In this document: piece after piece, positions 37,795-47,052 of the stretch | Layout of the letters: each line of letters starts with the position of its first letter | Numbering within the stretch: position 1 is the stretch's first letter | Assembly: GCA_022813675.1 (NCBI GenBank) | Contig: CP063375.1 | Span: 1,066,001 to 1,130,000 of the forward strand | From: Deferribacteraceae bacterium V6Fe1 | GTDB taxonomy: Bacteria > Chrysiogenota > Deferribacteres > Deferribacterales > Deferrivibrionaceae | Direction: 5' to 3' | Length of the DNA: 64,000 nt | Notes under the pieces: generated by a model | The model's input: only the letters and a program-made list of their open reading frames with translations | Databases searched by the model: none | Told to the model about the DNA's origin: nothing | Position numbers and translations under genes: made by a program

Positions 37795-38807
37795 TGTCCA
37801 CTCAGAATATTTAAAATTTTTTCTTTTATTTCATGCAGTTCCAAAATGTAATCAGCAAAATCAGCTACCGCTTTAGGCATTGAGCTTGCAATTGCCGATT
37901 CGGGTTTCTGACAAATAATTGTAGCCCCAAGTTTTTTGGCTGTTAAAGCACCCTCTTGGCCGTCATTTCCAAGCCCCGTAAGTTGAAGATGTATCAGCCT
38001 ATCCTTAAGTCTATAGGCAACATTTGTAACTATTTTGTCAATACAAGGGAAATAAAGCTGATTTGGCTCAGCCTGTAAGAGCTCAATATAGAGCCTGTTT
38101 GAATTATTTGTTAGATCCAAATTAAATTTACCTGAGCATAAATATAATTTATCTTCCAAAACAGTTTTTTTTGATAATAATATAACCTCTTTTTGTGAAA
38201 ACTCTTGAATCCACTCAGAATACCCTTTTTCAAATTCTAAGTCTATGTGTTGAATCAAAAAAATCGGAAGATTTTCTATAGAGGTTAAAAATGGTATTAA
38301 ATTTCTCAATGTTTTTGGACCACCTGTTGAAACACCTATTGTTAAAGCATAATTTTTTTTAAGGGTGATGTTATTGGGCATTGTAACATACTGAGAGAGG
38401 GACTCGCTCACCTTATTTATTTTAAGATTTTTACATATTTTTATCTTTTTTGTCAGGTTATTAACGAAGTTGCTATCAAGCTCTATAGGCTTTTTGACTA
38501 TTTCGACCACGGTACTTTCTAGAAGGTTAAAAGATTTTTTTATTTCAGAGTCAGAAAGGGATGTTAGCATTATTATTGGTAGCGGTTTATTGGACATAAT
38601 CGCTTTTGCTACCATATCTCCACTCATTTTGGGCATCATAAGGTCAAGAATAACAAGGTCAGGGTTTAGGGTATAAACCTTCTTTAACGCTTCAATGCCG
38701 TCTTTTGCTTCACCTACAATGTCAAATTCATCTTTAAGATTTGATTTTAAAAAGTTTCTGATATATGCGGAATCATCTACAATAAATATCTTAATTTTAT
38801 TACTCAT
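37791..38807 (-). CDS. cheB: Chemotaxis response regulator/methylesterase CheB
   Basis: A 338-residue receptor methylesterase. An N-terminal receiver (1-120) has DD at 11-12, phospho-Asp 55 in LVILDLMMPKMSG, and Lys in VKKPIEL. The C-terminal CheB_methylest domain carries the Ser-His-Asp triad: Ser160 in GVSTGGPKTL, His187 in LIQHIDL and Asp282 in TGLGNDGQEGA. Glutamate demethylation of the operon's receptor is the likely role. It overlaps cheA at its start and orfX at its end by 4 bases each. All catalytic residues are present. Confidence 0.95.
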   Translation of the reverse strand: MSNKIKIFIVDDSAYIRNFLKSNLKDEFDIVGEAKDGIEALKKVYTLNPDLVILDLMMPKMSGDMVAKAIMSNKPLPIIMLTSLSDSEIKKSFNLLESTVVEIVKKPIELDSNFVNNLTKKIKICKNLKINKVSESLSQYVTMPNNITLKKNYALTIGVSTGGPKTLRNLIPFLTSIENLPIFLIQHIDLEFEKGYSEWIQEFSQKEVILLSKKTVLEDKLYLCSGKFNLDLTNNSNRLYIELLQAEPNQLYFPCIDKIVTNVAYRLKDRLIHLQLTGLGNDGQEGALTAKKLGATIICQKPESAIASSMPKAVADFADYILELHEIKEKILNILSGQ

Positions 38808-40738
38808 AATAATGATTTTACCTTTTTAATGAAATTTTCCCTTGTGAAAAATTTCTTTACAAAATATCCGTTTGCTCCATTTTTTAGTGCAAGTTTTATA
38901 TCGTTTTCATCCCCTTTTGAGCTGAGTATTATCACCGGGACAACCTTATTGCCACTTCTAACCTCTTTTAAAAGGGATATACCATCCATTTCAGGCATTT
39001 CTATGTCCGTTATTATTATATCATAATTATTATTCTTAAACAGCTTAAGCGCTTCTGCACCATTTTGAGCTGTATCGACGTCTATATTTTCCTCTTTTAA
39101 AAAGTCTGAAATCATTTCTTTTATAAGGTTATTGTCATCAGCTACCAAAGCGGTGTGTTTTTTTGATTTCATAAATTTTTGATTTTCAACTGTGCTATTA
39201 ATTGGGTATAGGTTTGAGCTTGATATGGTGAGGGGGTTAATTATGGCAATAGGCCTAAAAGTATCATCGACTGCAAAGCCTATTATGTTTGGCACTGATG
39301 TTATCACCCCTGTTAACTGTTTGACGTAAAATAATTTTTCACCTTCATACTTTTCAAAAGACAATACCGTTTCTTTTCCCATTACTATTACACCAATGGC
39401 ATCATATTCTGATTCTGTAGCAAAGAAGTTAGAAATACTTATGTGTTCATATTCTTTTTCGTTATAGATTATCCTATTTGAGCTATTATCTCTAATTAAC
39501 ATATGTTCTTTAATAGAGATAAATCTGTCTATTAGATAAAGAGGAATTGCGACTTTTGCACCTTTTGTAGATAGAATGCCACAATACATAATATTGAATG
39601 AGACGGGCATTTCCAGAATGAATTTTGACCCTTTGTTTGAAGTGGATACTTTTATAAGGCCGCCTACTGCTTCTACCCTTTCTTTTACAATATCAAGACC
39701 GATACCTCTGCCACTAATATTGTCAATTGCCTCTGCTGTGGAAAAATTAGGTCTGAAAATTAGGTTAATCAACATATTAGTAGAAGCGGTCTTTGCTTCA
39801 TTTTCAGTTAGTATATTTTGCTCTATGGCTTTTTTTGTAATAGCATCAATATTAATACCTTGTCCGTCATCTTCTACCGTAATTTTTATTTTGCTCCCAT
39901 GACTGCTTGCAGTGACAATTATGCTCCCCTTATCACTTTTCCCTTTTTCCTTTCTAACTTCTGGTGATTCGATTCCATGAGATATAGAATTTCTGACAAG
40001 GTGTATCAGGGCTTCTTCAACAATACTAAAAAATCTTTTATCTACACCTACTTTGTTAAAATTTATATCTATATATATATCTTTATTGAGCTTTGTTGCG
40101 GTGTAATGGGCAATATTTTTTATTTTAGGTGTGAGCTCTTCAAGACTTACAAGCGTAATATTTTCGATATGTTGAAAAAGTTCAGAAACCTTGTCTTTAT
40201 ATTTTTTCTTCTCTTTATTACTAACAGGGCTAAAACTGTATTCAACTATTTGAGTTACTTCTTGGGCAAGCTGTCTTAATTGTGCAACTATATCCGTGTT
40301 TATTTTTATTCCCGATGTTTTAATTTCATCTTTTTTGATATTTTCTTCCGACTTGTCAATGGGTGCTTCATCCTTGGTTTTTGATGAGACTATGTTTTCA
40401 AGATTTTTAAGATGTTGGTCAAACTTGTCAGGGAAATTTGAAATAAGGGTTTCTATCTCGTCGATAATCTTAATAGCTTTTATTTTTGTTTCAGGTGTGT
40501 AACCTGCCTTATTTATTGCTTGAAAAAATGTTTCACAAGTGTGTAGTATATCTGCAAATTTTTCAAGCCCCATTATCCCTGCTGAGCCCTTAATCGTGTG
40601 AAATACTTTGACAATTTTAAAAACTTCAGAGCTGTCTTTAGGTGACTCAAAAGATTTATTTAAAAAGTCACGGGCTTGACGTATATGGTACAAAACTTCA
40701 TCAACAAATAATTCTCTTAGTTTGTTATTTTCTATCAT
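38804..40738 (-). CDS. cheA: Hybrid CheA histidine kinase with C-terminal receiver
   Basis: A 644-residue chemosensory kinase. The HPt domain (1-110) has the phospho-His47 in VFHTIKGSAGIMGLEKFAD. No CheY-binding P2 domain is evident. A dimerisation region leads to HATPase_c (about 230-380) with LVRNSISHGIESPEVRKEKGK, EDDGQGI and ISGRGIGLDIV. A CheW-like P5 domain (about 385-515) and a C-terminal receiver (about 525-644) follow, the latter with VADDN, phospho-Asp near 580 in IITDIEMPEMDG, and a Lys in YFVKKFF. Lack of P2 and a fused receiver are typical of Wsp/Frz-type systems. It overlaps the receptor gene by one base. Confidence 0.95.
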   Translation of the reverse strand: MIENNKLRELFVDEVLYHIRQARDFLNKSFESPKDSSEVFKIVKVFHTIKGSAGIMGLEKFADILHTCETFFQAINKAGYTPETKIKAIKIIDEIETLISNFPDKFDQHLKNLENIVSSKTKDEAPIDKSEENIKKDEIKTSGIKINTDIVAQLRQLAQEVTQIVEYSFSPVSNKEKKKYKDKVSELFQHIENITLVSLEELTPKIKNIAHYTATKLNKDIYIDINFNKVGVDKRFFSIVEEALIHLVRNSISHGIESPEVRKEKGKSDKGSIIVTASSHGSKIKITVEDDGQGINIDAITKKAIEQNILTENEAKTASTNMLINLIFRPNFSTAEAIDNISGRGIGLDIVKERVEAVGGLIKVSTSNKGSKFILEMPVSFNIMYCGILSTKGAKVAIPLYLIDRFISIKEHMLIRDNSSNRIIYNEKEYEHISISNFFATESEYDAIGVIVMGKETVLSFEKYEGEKLFYVKQLTGVITSVPNIIGFAVDDTFRPIAIINPLTISSSNLYPINSTVENQKFMKSKKHTALVADDNNLIKEMISDFLKEENIDVDTAQNGAEALKLFKNNNYDIIITDIEMPEMDGISLLKEVRSGNKVVPVIILSSKGDENDIKLALKNGANGYFVKKFFTRENFIKKVKSLL

Positions 40739-42906
40739 TACTTCAATTTATCCAAATGGGCTAATGTTTCATTTAAATTTTTAATGACTGTATCTACATC
40801 TTTGCTAGCCTGCTGAGATTCATTGGCAGAATTAAGTGCATCTTTCATGGCAATCGCTAAGTCGTTTGATGTAGTCAGTACATCATTGGTGGCATTGTTC
40901 AAGTCTTTGATTACATTGTTAATTTCTATAAGGTGTTTATTTATGTGGTCAGCTTCATTTTTGATGACTTCAAAATTGCCTTTATTTTCCTGCATATGTT
41001 CAAAAGTATCTTTTAATAGCTTTTCAGCTTCTTCCACAATCATTACGGAATTTGAGCCTACATCTGTAATGTCTTCAAGCTCTTTCTCTATCTCTTTGCT
41101 AAAACCGTATGTTTTATCAGATAATTCCCTTATCTCTTCAGCTATAATTTTAAATGACATACTGTTGGAATCACCTCTTACAGATTCTATAGAAGCGTTT
41201 AGTGCCAAAAGATTTGTCTGCTCAGAGATTTCATAAATTGTTTTTAATATTTTACTAATATTATGAGTCTTTTTGTTTAACTGGAATATAGTATCTGTCA
41301 AAGTGTCAGTAATCTTTATAACGCTATTGATTTTGTTAAATGACTTTTCCACTTCGTTAAAACCTATCTGAGACGCCTTATCTACTTTATTTGAGACATC
41401 AAGGATATGTGACGTTTTGTTTAAAATACTGTCGGCTGAAGTGGTAAGCTCCTGAATTGCAACGTTTGTTTCGGCAAGGCTTGTGTTTTGCTGCGCAAGC
41501 ATAGTGCTAAGAGATTCGGCAGACATCCTAAGCTCTTTTGACGAAGATGTAAGGCGCATTACGGATTCTTCTATATTTAATAAAATATTTTCTATCTCTT
41601 CTTTCCTTCTCTTCTGATTTTCAAGCTCCCTTTTTTGGAATGTGATATCATTGAAAAGTATGATGGTATTTGTAATCTTGCTGCTCTCATCAGTGATTTT
41701 CCCAAATCTTACTATGAAGTACTCATTCTTTTTCGGGTCGTAAAGCTCAAATTTATCCTTCTGTTTCGGTGAATTTAAAAAAGCTGTAATATTGGTTTCT
41801 AAGCTTTTTAAAGTTTCAGGGATTATGTCCAAAAAATTTTGGTCGCTTAAATCATCAGGTAGACTTAAAAGAGTATTAAAAGAGGAATTTCTATATAAAA
41901 AGTTATAATTTATATCTATTACTGCCACCGGTATTGGTAGTCTATTTAAAAGAGTTTCCATTTGTTGTTGTTGGAGAGATATTTTGTCTATAACAGCTTG
42001 AATAGTTGTGGAAATCTTATCGTACTCTTCAATATGCTGTTCCTTAAAATCTGATTTACTGCTATTTTCAAGTATATTATTTAAAGAGTTAGTGATTTCT
42101 ATAATAGGTTTTGTGGAAAACTTATAATAAAATATTTCAGTGATAAGCCAGCATATAAAAAGGGTTAAAAGTCCGATAAAGATAATTACGTATACATTTG
42201 TATAGTCGCTTTTTTGTGTGCTTTTGATTTCTATATACTGCTTTGTCATTGGGATAAAATGAGCATTTGGATTTTTATTGGTATCTTTAGTAGTGTAAAT
42301 AATTTCTTCATTATTAAAATCCACAAATTTGTAGTTTTGATCATTGTGGATGTTTAACTCACTTAGTGCATCAAATTTCATAGGGGTTATTTTGCCAATT
42401 TGGACTATATATTTTTCCCCTTTGTAAGTGTATCCGAAATATCCGTTTAAGAGTAAAGAATCTTTTGTTATAGTTTTATAAATTTTACTGCCACCGCTCG
42501 ATGTGACAGCCACTATTTCTGAGTTTAGACTAATTGTGTTTGAAGGCTTTTCAGCACTTGAATATCTTAATATGAATGAATTTTCTATTTGTTTGTAGAG
42601 ATTTAATCTTGTATTGTCCCCTAAAGATATATTTTTAACGATATCTTCTATCGCTCCGTTGTTTTGGTCGGCTATAAGATGAAGTTTTATAAAAGAGCTT
42701 TCAAGGTAATATGACTCGGCACTTATTTTTGATTCTATCAAATCTACCAAATTTTCCTTAATCATATTTGAATATTTAATATCCAGTTTTTTGATTAAGT
42801 TGGAGCTTAGAAGCATAATTGAAAAAAGAAAAATAACAAATAGGGCTGAAAGAAGTACAAGTCTTGAATAAACAATTGATTTGAGGCTAAAAACTTTCTT
42901 TATCAT
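40738..42906 (-). CDS. Membrane methyl-accepting chemotaxis protein with PAS domain
   Basis: A 722-residue receptor. A membrane helix at about 12-33, a periplasmic sensor region (about 35-232, probably Cache-like) and a second helix (about 233-255) are followed by a linker. A PAS domain (about 315-430, LLNRLPIPVAVIDINYNFLYRN) and the signalling coiled coil (about 440-722) come next. The hairpin tip reads ISEQTNLLALNASIESVRGD, then FKIIAEEIRELSDKT. This keeps the core QTNLLALNA but replaces the usual E-A-A-R-A-G-E-x-G-x-G-F-A stretch. It overlaps cheW at its start by 20 bases. It is the dedicated receptor of the operon. Confidence 0.92.
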   Translation of the reverse strand: MIKKVFSLKSIVYSRLVLLSALFVIFLFSIMLLSSNLIKKLDIKYSNMIKENLVDLIESKISAESYYLESSFIKLHLIADQNNGAIEDIVKNISLGDNTRLNLYKQIENSFILRYSSAEKPSNTISLNSEIVAVTSSGGSKIYKTITKDSLLLNGYFGYTYKGEKYIVQIGKITPMKFDALSELNIHNDQNYKFVDFNNEEIIYTTKDTNKNPNAHFIPMTKQYIEIKSTQKSDYTNVYVIIFIGLLTLFICWLITEIFYYKFSTKPIIEITNSLNNILENSSKSDFKEQHIEEYDKISTTIQAVIDKISLQQQQMETLLNRLPIPVAVIDINYNFLYRNSSFNTLLSLPDDLSDQNFLDIIPETLKSLETNITAFLNSPKQKDKFELYDPKKNEYFIVRFGKITDESSKITNTIILFNDITFQKRELENQKRRKEEIENILLNIEESVMRLTSSSKELRMSAESLSTMLAQQNTSLAETNVAIQELTTSADSILNKTSHILDVSNKVDKASQIGFNEVEKSFNKINSVIKITDTLTDTIFQLNKKTHNISKILKTIYEISEQTNLLALNASIESVRGDSNSMSFKIIAEEIRELSDKTYGFSKEIEKELEDITDVGSNSVMIVEEAEKLLKDTFEHMQENKGNFEVIKNEADHINKHLIEINNVIKDLNNATNDVLTTSNDLAIAMKDALNSANESQQASKDVDTVIKNLNETLAHLDKLK

Positions 42907-43336
42907 AACTTTCTCCGCTTGAAATATTTTTTTGATAATCTTTTAGTATATTTTCCAACTTTGCTATATTTAGATTATAAATAGTGTTATTTTCAAACCT
43001 AAAACTAAAATCGCATATGGTCTTTAAATCTGAGTCTATTTTCGTTTTTTGAACAGAATCTAAGATTTCAATAATATTTGGTCTTGTGATGCTGTAAAGT
43101 AATACACCTATTGGTTGACCTAACTTAATCAAATATTCTTTTTTCTCAAAATTTGAAATATTGGTAAACCCGTACAAATCGATAACCGGGTAGATTTCAC
43201 CCTTAATATTTTCAAAGCCTGATATAAATTTCGGTGTCATTGCAAAATTGTAAAAATGTTTTGATAACACAAACATTTCCACATATTTTTCATCTACACA
43301 AAAAAAAGTGTCATTTTGTTTAAAAAGGATATACAT
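42887..43336 (-). CDS. cheW: CheW-like coupling protein
   Basis: A 149-residue CheW-type scaffold expected to link receptor and CheA. It begins MYILFKQNDTFFCVDEKYVEMF and contains GFENIKGEIYPVIDLYGF, the family turn where CheW contacts partners. It is the first gene of the operon. The ATG at 43336 has no Shine-Dalgarno sequence and follows a -10 box by only 6 bases, so the mRNA may be leaderless. The sequence is divergent from textbook CheW but the fold pattern is clear. Confidence 0.82.
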   Translation of the reverse strand: MYILFKQNDTFFCVDEKYVEMFVLSKHFYNFAMTPKFISGFENIKGEIYPVIDLYGFTNISNFEKKEYLIKLGQPIGVLLYSITRPNIIEILDSVQKTKIDSDLKTICDFSFRFENNTIYNLNIAKLENILKDYQKNISSGESYDKESF

Positions 43337-43342
43337 GCCAAA

Positions 43343-43370
43343 ATTTTACCACAAAAAAAACGAATGACAA
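43343..43370 (-). promoter_or_regulatory. Candidate promoter of the che operon
   Basis: On the minus strand TTGTCA (43365-43370), a 16-base spacer and TAAAAT (43343-43348) end 6 bases before the cheW ATG. Transcription would begin at or next to the start codon. Confidence 0.55.
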
Positions 43371-43407
43371 TATTATTTTATACTAAAATGATATTTTTTA
43401 AAAATGA

Positions 43408-43435
43408 TTGTGATATTTTTATAAAGTGATATAAA
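43408..43435 (+). promoter_or_regulatory. Candidate ilvD promoter
   Basis: TTGTGA (43408-43413), a 16-base spacer and TATAAA (43430-43435) lie 29 bases upstream of ilvD in the divergent che/ilvD gap. The region is very AT-rich, so chance matches are possible. Confidence 0.4.
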
Positions 43436-43464
43436 TAACTATTATAACAAATTATGGAGGAGTT

Positions 43465-45297
43465 ATGCCAAGATACAGATCTTACACTTCAACTCAGGGA
43501 AGAAATATGGCTGGAGCAAGAGCTCTTTGGCGTGCGACCGGTACAAGAGAGGAAGATTTTAATAAACCTATCATTGCTATTGTCAATTCTTATACGGAGT
43601 TTGTGCCAGGTCACGTGCATTTGAAACATATCGGCGATATTGTAGCTGAGGCTATTAAAGAGGCAGGGGGTGTCCCTAAAGAGATGAATACAATCGCAAT
43701 AGATGACGGGATTGCAATGGGGCATGACGGTATGCTTTACAGTCTCCCTTCAAGGGAGCTTATTGCGGATTCGGTAGAGTATATGCTTAATGCACACTGC
43801 GTTGATGCAATGGTGTGTATTTCTAATTGCGATAAAATTACTCCGGGGATGATGATGGCTGCTATGAGGCTAAATATCCCTGCAATATTTGTTTCCGGGG
43901 GTCCTATGGAAGCTGGCAAAGCTGAGCTTCGAGGAAAATTGAAAAAGATGGATTTGGTAGATGCCATGGTTGCAGCGGTAAACAGTGAAGTGACAGATGA
44001 CGAGTCGATTATAATGGAACGTTCGGCATGCCCGACTTGCGGCTCTTGCTCCGGGATGTTTACTGCAAACTCCATGAATTGCTTGGCTGAGGCTCTGGGG
44101 CTTGCTTTTCCTGGCAACGGCACAATTGTTGCGACACATAAAAGAAGAAAAGATTTATTTGTAAATGCTGGCAAAAGGATAGTTGAACTGACTAAAGATT
44201 ATTATGAAAATGATGACGAATCAGTGTTACCAAGATCTATTGCCAATTTTAAGGCTTTTGAAAATGCGATGAGTCTTGATATCGCCATGGGTGGGTCAAC
44301 AAATACGGTATTGCACCTTTTGGCAATAGCTTATGAAGCCGGAGTGAATTTTACAATGGCAGATATTGACAGGCTTTCCAGAAAGGTTCCCCACTTATGT
44401 AAAGTTGCTCCTTCAACTGACAAATACCATATGGAAGATGTTCACAGAGCCGGCGGAATTATGGGAATTTTGGGCGAACTTGACAGGGCAGGTCTGCTTC
44501 ATACGGATGTTAAGACAGTCCATTCCAAAAGTCTAAAAGATGCACTAAATAAATGGGACATTATGAACAATGATCCTGAGGCTGTTAAGTTTTACAGTGC
44601 AGCCCCGGGGAATGTGGCTACATTAGAGCCTTTTTCTCAAGACAATTATTGGGAAGTTGATACTGACAGAGCAAACGGATGTATTAGAAGTAAAGAAAAC
44701 GCCTACAGTCAAGATGGTGGTCTTGCTGTACTTTATGGAAATTTGGCTGAAGACGGGTGTATAGTTAAGACTGCCGGAGTTGATGCAAGTATATTGACTT
44801 TTACAGGTAAGGCGAGAGTATATGAAAGTCAGGAAGCTGCTGTAGATGCAATTTTATCTGACAAAATTAATCCAGGAGACGTGGTCGTTATAAGATACGA
44901 GGGTCCAAAAGGTGGTCCGGGTATGCAGGAGATGCTTTATCCTACAAGCTACTTAAAGTCTAAAGGGCTTGGAAAAGTATGCGCACTTATTACAGATGGC
45001 AGATTTTCAGGTGGCACATCGGGGCTTTCTATAGGTCATGTTTCCCCTGAAGCGGCAGAAGGCGGGAATATTGCACTTATTAATGACGGGGATACTATAA
45101 AGATTGATATACCAAATAGAAAAATTTCAATAGAAATTTCTGACAAAGAGCTGAACAGAAGAAGGGAAGAGGTGGCAAAAAGAGGCTTTAAGCCTTTAAA
45201 CAGGAAGAGAAATGTTTCCAAAGCCTTATGGGCTTATTCGATATTTACTACGAGTGCCGCTAAAGGTGCGGTGAGAGATATTTCAAAATATGAATAA
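43465..45297 (+). CDS. ilvD: Dihydroxy-acid dehydratase
   Basis: A 610-residue [Fe-S] dehydratase for valine, isoleucine and pantothenate precursors. It begins [21 protein letters not shown]. The cluster Cys motifs are [12 protein letters not shown] and [53 protein letters not shown] and GFKPL near the end are diagnostic. The three Cys ligands indicate the [4Fe-4S]-type enzyme of long form. GGAGG precedes the ATG. It is a single-gene unit ending in a shared bidirectional terminator; no other ilv gene is nearby. Confidence 0.97.
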   Translation: MPRYRSYTSTQGRNMAGARALWRATGTREEDFNKPIIAIVNSYTEFVPGHVHLKHIGDIVAEAIKEAGGVPKEMNTIAIDDGIAMGHDGMLYSLPSRELIADSVEYMLNAHCVDAMVCISNCDKITPGMMMAAMRLNIPAIFVSGGPMEAGKAELRGKLKKMDLVDAMVAAVNSEVTDDESIIMERSACPTCGSCSGMFTANSMNCLAEALGLAFPGNGTIVATHKRRKDLFVNAGKRIVELTKDYYENDDESVLPRSIANFKAFENAMSLDIAMGGSTNTVLHLLAIAYEAGVNFTMADIDRLSRKVPHLCKVAPSTDKYHMEDVHRAGGIMGILGELDRAGLLHTDVKTVHSKSLKDALNKWDIMNNDPEAVKFYSAAPGNVATLEPFSQDNYWEVDTDRANGCIRSKENAYSQDGGLAVLYGNLAEDGCIVKTAGVDASILTFTGKARVYESQEAAVDAILSDKINPGDVVVIRYEGPKGGPGMQEMLYPTSYLKSKGLGKVCALITDGRFSGGTSGLSIGHVSPEAAEGGNIALINDGDTIKIDIPNRKISIEISDKELNRRREEVAKRGFKPLNRKRNVSKALWAYSIFTTSAAKGAVRDISKYE

Positions 45298-45313
45298 AAA
45301 ATGAAAGGTAAAC

Positions 45314-45346
45314 AAAAAAAGCGACCCTTTTGGGTCGCTTTTTTTT
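45314..45346. terminator. Bidirectional terminator between ilvD and dapB
   Basis: GCGACCC (45321-45327), loop tttt and GGGTCGC (45332-45338) are flanked by seven A and eight T, giving a functional hairpin for both converging genes. The dapB stop codon lies within the T run. Confidence 0.92.
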
Positions 45347-46145
45347 ACAATCCCAACACATCAAACATACTATAAAGAGCAGGGCTTTTCCCTTTTAACC
45401 ACTTTGCTGCAGTTATAGCACCTTTTGCAAAAGTATCCCTTGTGTGAGCCTTATGGGTAATTTCTATCCTTTCCCCTTGTCCACAAAACATTACAGTATG
45501 TTCTCCAACGATATCGCCGGCTCTAATAGTTTGAATCCCTATCTCTTTGTCAGTCCTTTCCCCAATGAGTCCTCTTCTGCAGTAGACTGCATCTTTATCA
45601 AGGTCCCTTTTGAGTGTATTAGCAATTACCTCTGCCATTTTCATGGCTGTCCCGCTTGGAGCATCTTTTTTAAGTCTATGATGAGATTCGATTATCTCAA
45701 TATCATATATGTCACCTATGGCCTTTGAAACCATTTCTAAGATTTTAAATGTAAGATTGACACCAAGACTCATGTTTGGAGCAAATACAACAGGGATTTG
45801 TTTGCCGAGCTCTTTTATCCTTTCGATTTCATTCGGCTCAAAACCTGTACTGCCGATGACAAGCGGTATATTTGCTACCCTGTATTTTTCAAGATTGCTC
45901 ATTGTTGGTTTTGCACCTGTAAAATCTATTAATACATCACATTTATTTTTTGCGTTTTCTATATCAGATTCAATTTTTATACCTGTTTCCCCTATCCCTG
46001 CCAAAGTCCCTGAATCCTGTCCCAAAAACTCGGACTCTGAATATTCGTAGGCAGCTGTGACGTTGGCATTAGCGTCTTCACTGCTAAGGGCTATTATCCT
46101 TCTCCCCATTCTTCCGGCTGCACCGATTACGCCTATATTAACCAT
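45345..46145 (-). CDS. dapB: 4-hydroxy-tetrahydrodipicolinate reductase
   Basis: A 266-residue NAD(P)H-dependent reductase of the lysine/diaminopimelate pathway. The nucleotide-binding GVIGAAGRMGRRI opens the Rossmann fold. VLIDFTGAKPT, GSTGF, and the substrate site ESHHRLKKDAPSGTA are diagnostic, and the C-terminal AKWLKGKSPALYSMFDVLGL matches the family. Downstream of dapA by 10 bases in the order hupD-like, dapF, dapA, dapB. Full-length. Confidence 0.97.
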   Translation of the reverse strand: MVNIGVIGAAGRMGRRIIALSSEDANANVTAAYEYSESEFLGQDSGTLAGIGETGIKIESDIENAKNKCDVLIDFTGAKPTMSNLEKYRVANIPLVIGSTGFEPNEIERIKELGKQIPVVFAPNMSLGVNLTFKILEMVSKAIGDIYDIEIIESHHRLKKDAPSGTAMKMAEVIANTLKRDLDKDAVYCRRGLIGERTDKEIGIQTIRAGDIVGEHTVMFCGQGERIEITHKAHTRDTFAKGAITAAKWLKGKSPALYSMFDVLGL

Positions 46146-46155
46146 ACATTATCCC

Positions 46156-47037
46156 TCAATTCTTTAGATTTATTCCAAGGTCTATTAATACTTTTCTAAG
46201 TTTGTCCTCATTTGCTTTGGTCATTTTTACAAGAGGTAATCTGATTTCATCCTCAATAAGCCCCATTAAGTATACTGCCTTTTTGACAGGTATAGGATTT
46301 GTTTCAAAAAAGATTGCTTTAAAAAGAGGGAAGAGCTTTAAGTGTGTTTCAAGGGCAGTTTTGTAATCTCCCGATTCAAAAGCATCACACATTTTTGCCA
46401 TAAGTGCAGGCACGATGTTTGTGGCTACTGATATTACACCTTTTGCGCCGATACAGTATAGTGGATAAGACAAGGAGTCTTCCCCGCTTAAAAGTGCAAA
46501 TTCATCGTCGGTATTAAGAATAATTTCTGTGGCCTGATCAAGTGAGCCGCTTGCCTCTTTTACGCCCACGATATTTTTTATCTTTGAAAGCCTAATGACA
46601 GTTTCAGGCAACATATTGCAAGCTGTCCTTCCAGGTACATTGTATAAAATTATTGGTATATCAACAGCTTCAGCAACTGCTTTAAAATGCTGGTAAAGAC
46701 CCTCTTGAGTAGGTTTGTTATAGTAAGGGGTTATTACCAAAGCGCCATCAGCTCCCGCCTTTTTAGCATGTTCTGTTAAAAATATTGTTTCATGAGTGCT
46801 GTTTGAGCCGGTCCCTGCAATTACAGGTACCCTTTTTTTGACCTGATCGATTACTATATCGATTACCTGGCAATGCTCTTCATAAGTAAGTGTTGCTGAT
46901 TCACCTGTTGTCCCACAAGGAACAATTCCGTCAGTTCCATTTTCGATTTGAAACTCCACCAAGCGTCTTAGTGCTTCCTCGTCAACTTTGTTATTTTTCA
47001 TCGGTGTTACAATTGCTACAATACTTCCCTTAAACAT
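46156..47037 (-). CDS. dapA: 4-hydroxy-tetrahydrodipicolinate synthase
   Basis: A 293-residue TIM-barrel aldolase condensing pyruvate and aspartate semialdehyde. The ATG at 47037 with GGAGGATGTT upstream gives the standard MFKGSIVAIVTPM start; an in-frame extension to 47049 is unnecessary. Motifs include PCGTTGESATL, ITPYYNKPTQEGLYQHF, ILYNVPGRTA (Tyr and Arg) and VGVKEASG with the Schiff-base Lys. Part of the dap gene run between dapF and dapB. Confidence 0.97.
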   Translation of the reverse strand: MFKGSIVAIVTPMKNNKVDEEALRRLVEFQIENGTDGIVPCGTTGESATLTYEEHCQVIDIVIDQVKKRVPVIAGTGSNSTHETIFLTEHAKKAGADGALVITPYYNKPTQEGLYQHFKAVAEAVDIPIILYNVPGRTACNMLPETVIRLSKIKNIVGVKEASGSLDQATEIILNTDDEFALLSGEDSLSYPLYCIGAKGVISVATNIVPALMAKMCDAFESGDYKTALETHLKLFPLFKAIFFETNPIPVKKAVYLMGLIEDEIRLPLVKMTKANEDKLRKVLIDLGINLKN

Positions 47038-47052
47038 AACATCCTCCATCTA

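Noticed and set aside
40823-41236. 137-codon plus-strand frame inside the receptor gene
   Set aside because: Opposite the conserved MCP signalling domain; hydrophobic low-complexity product and no start signals.
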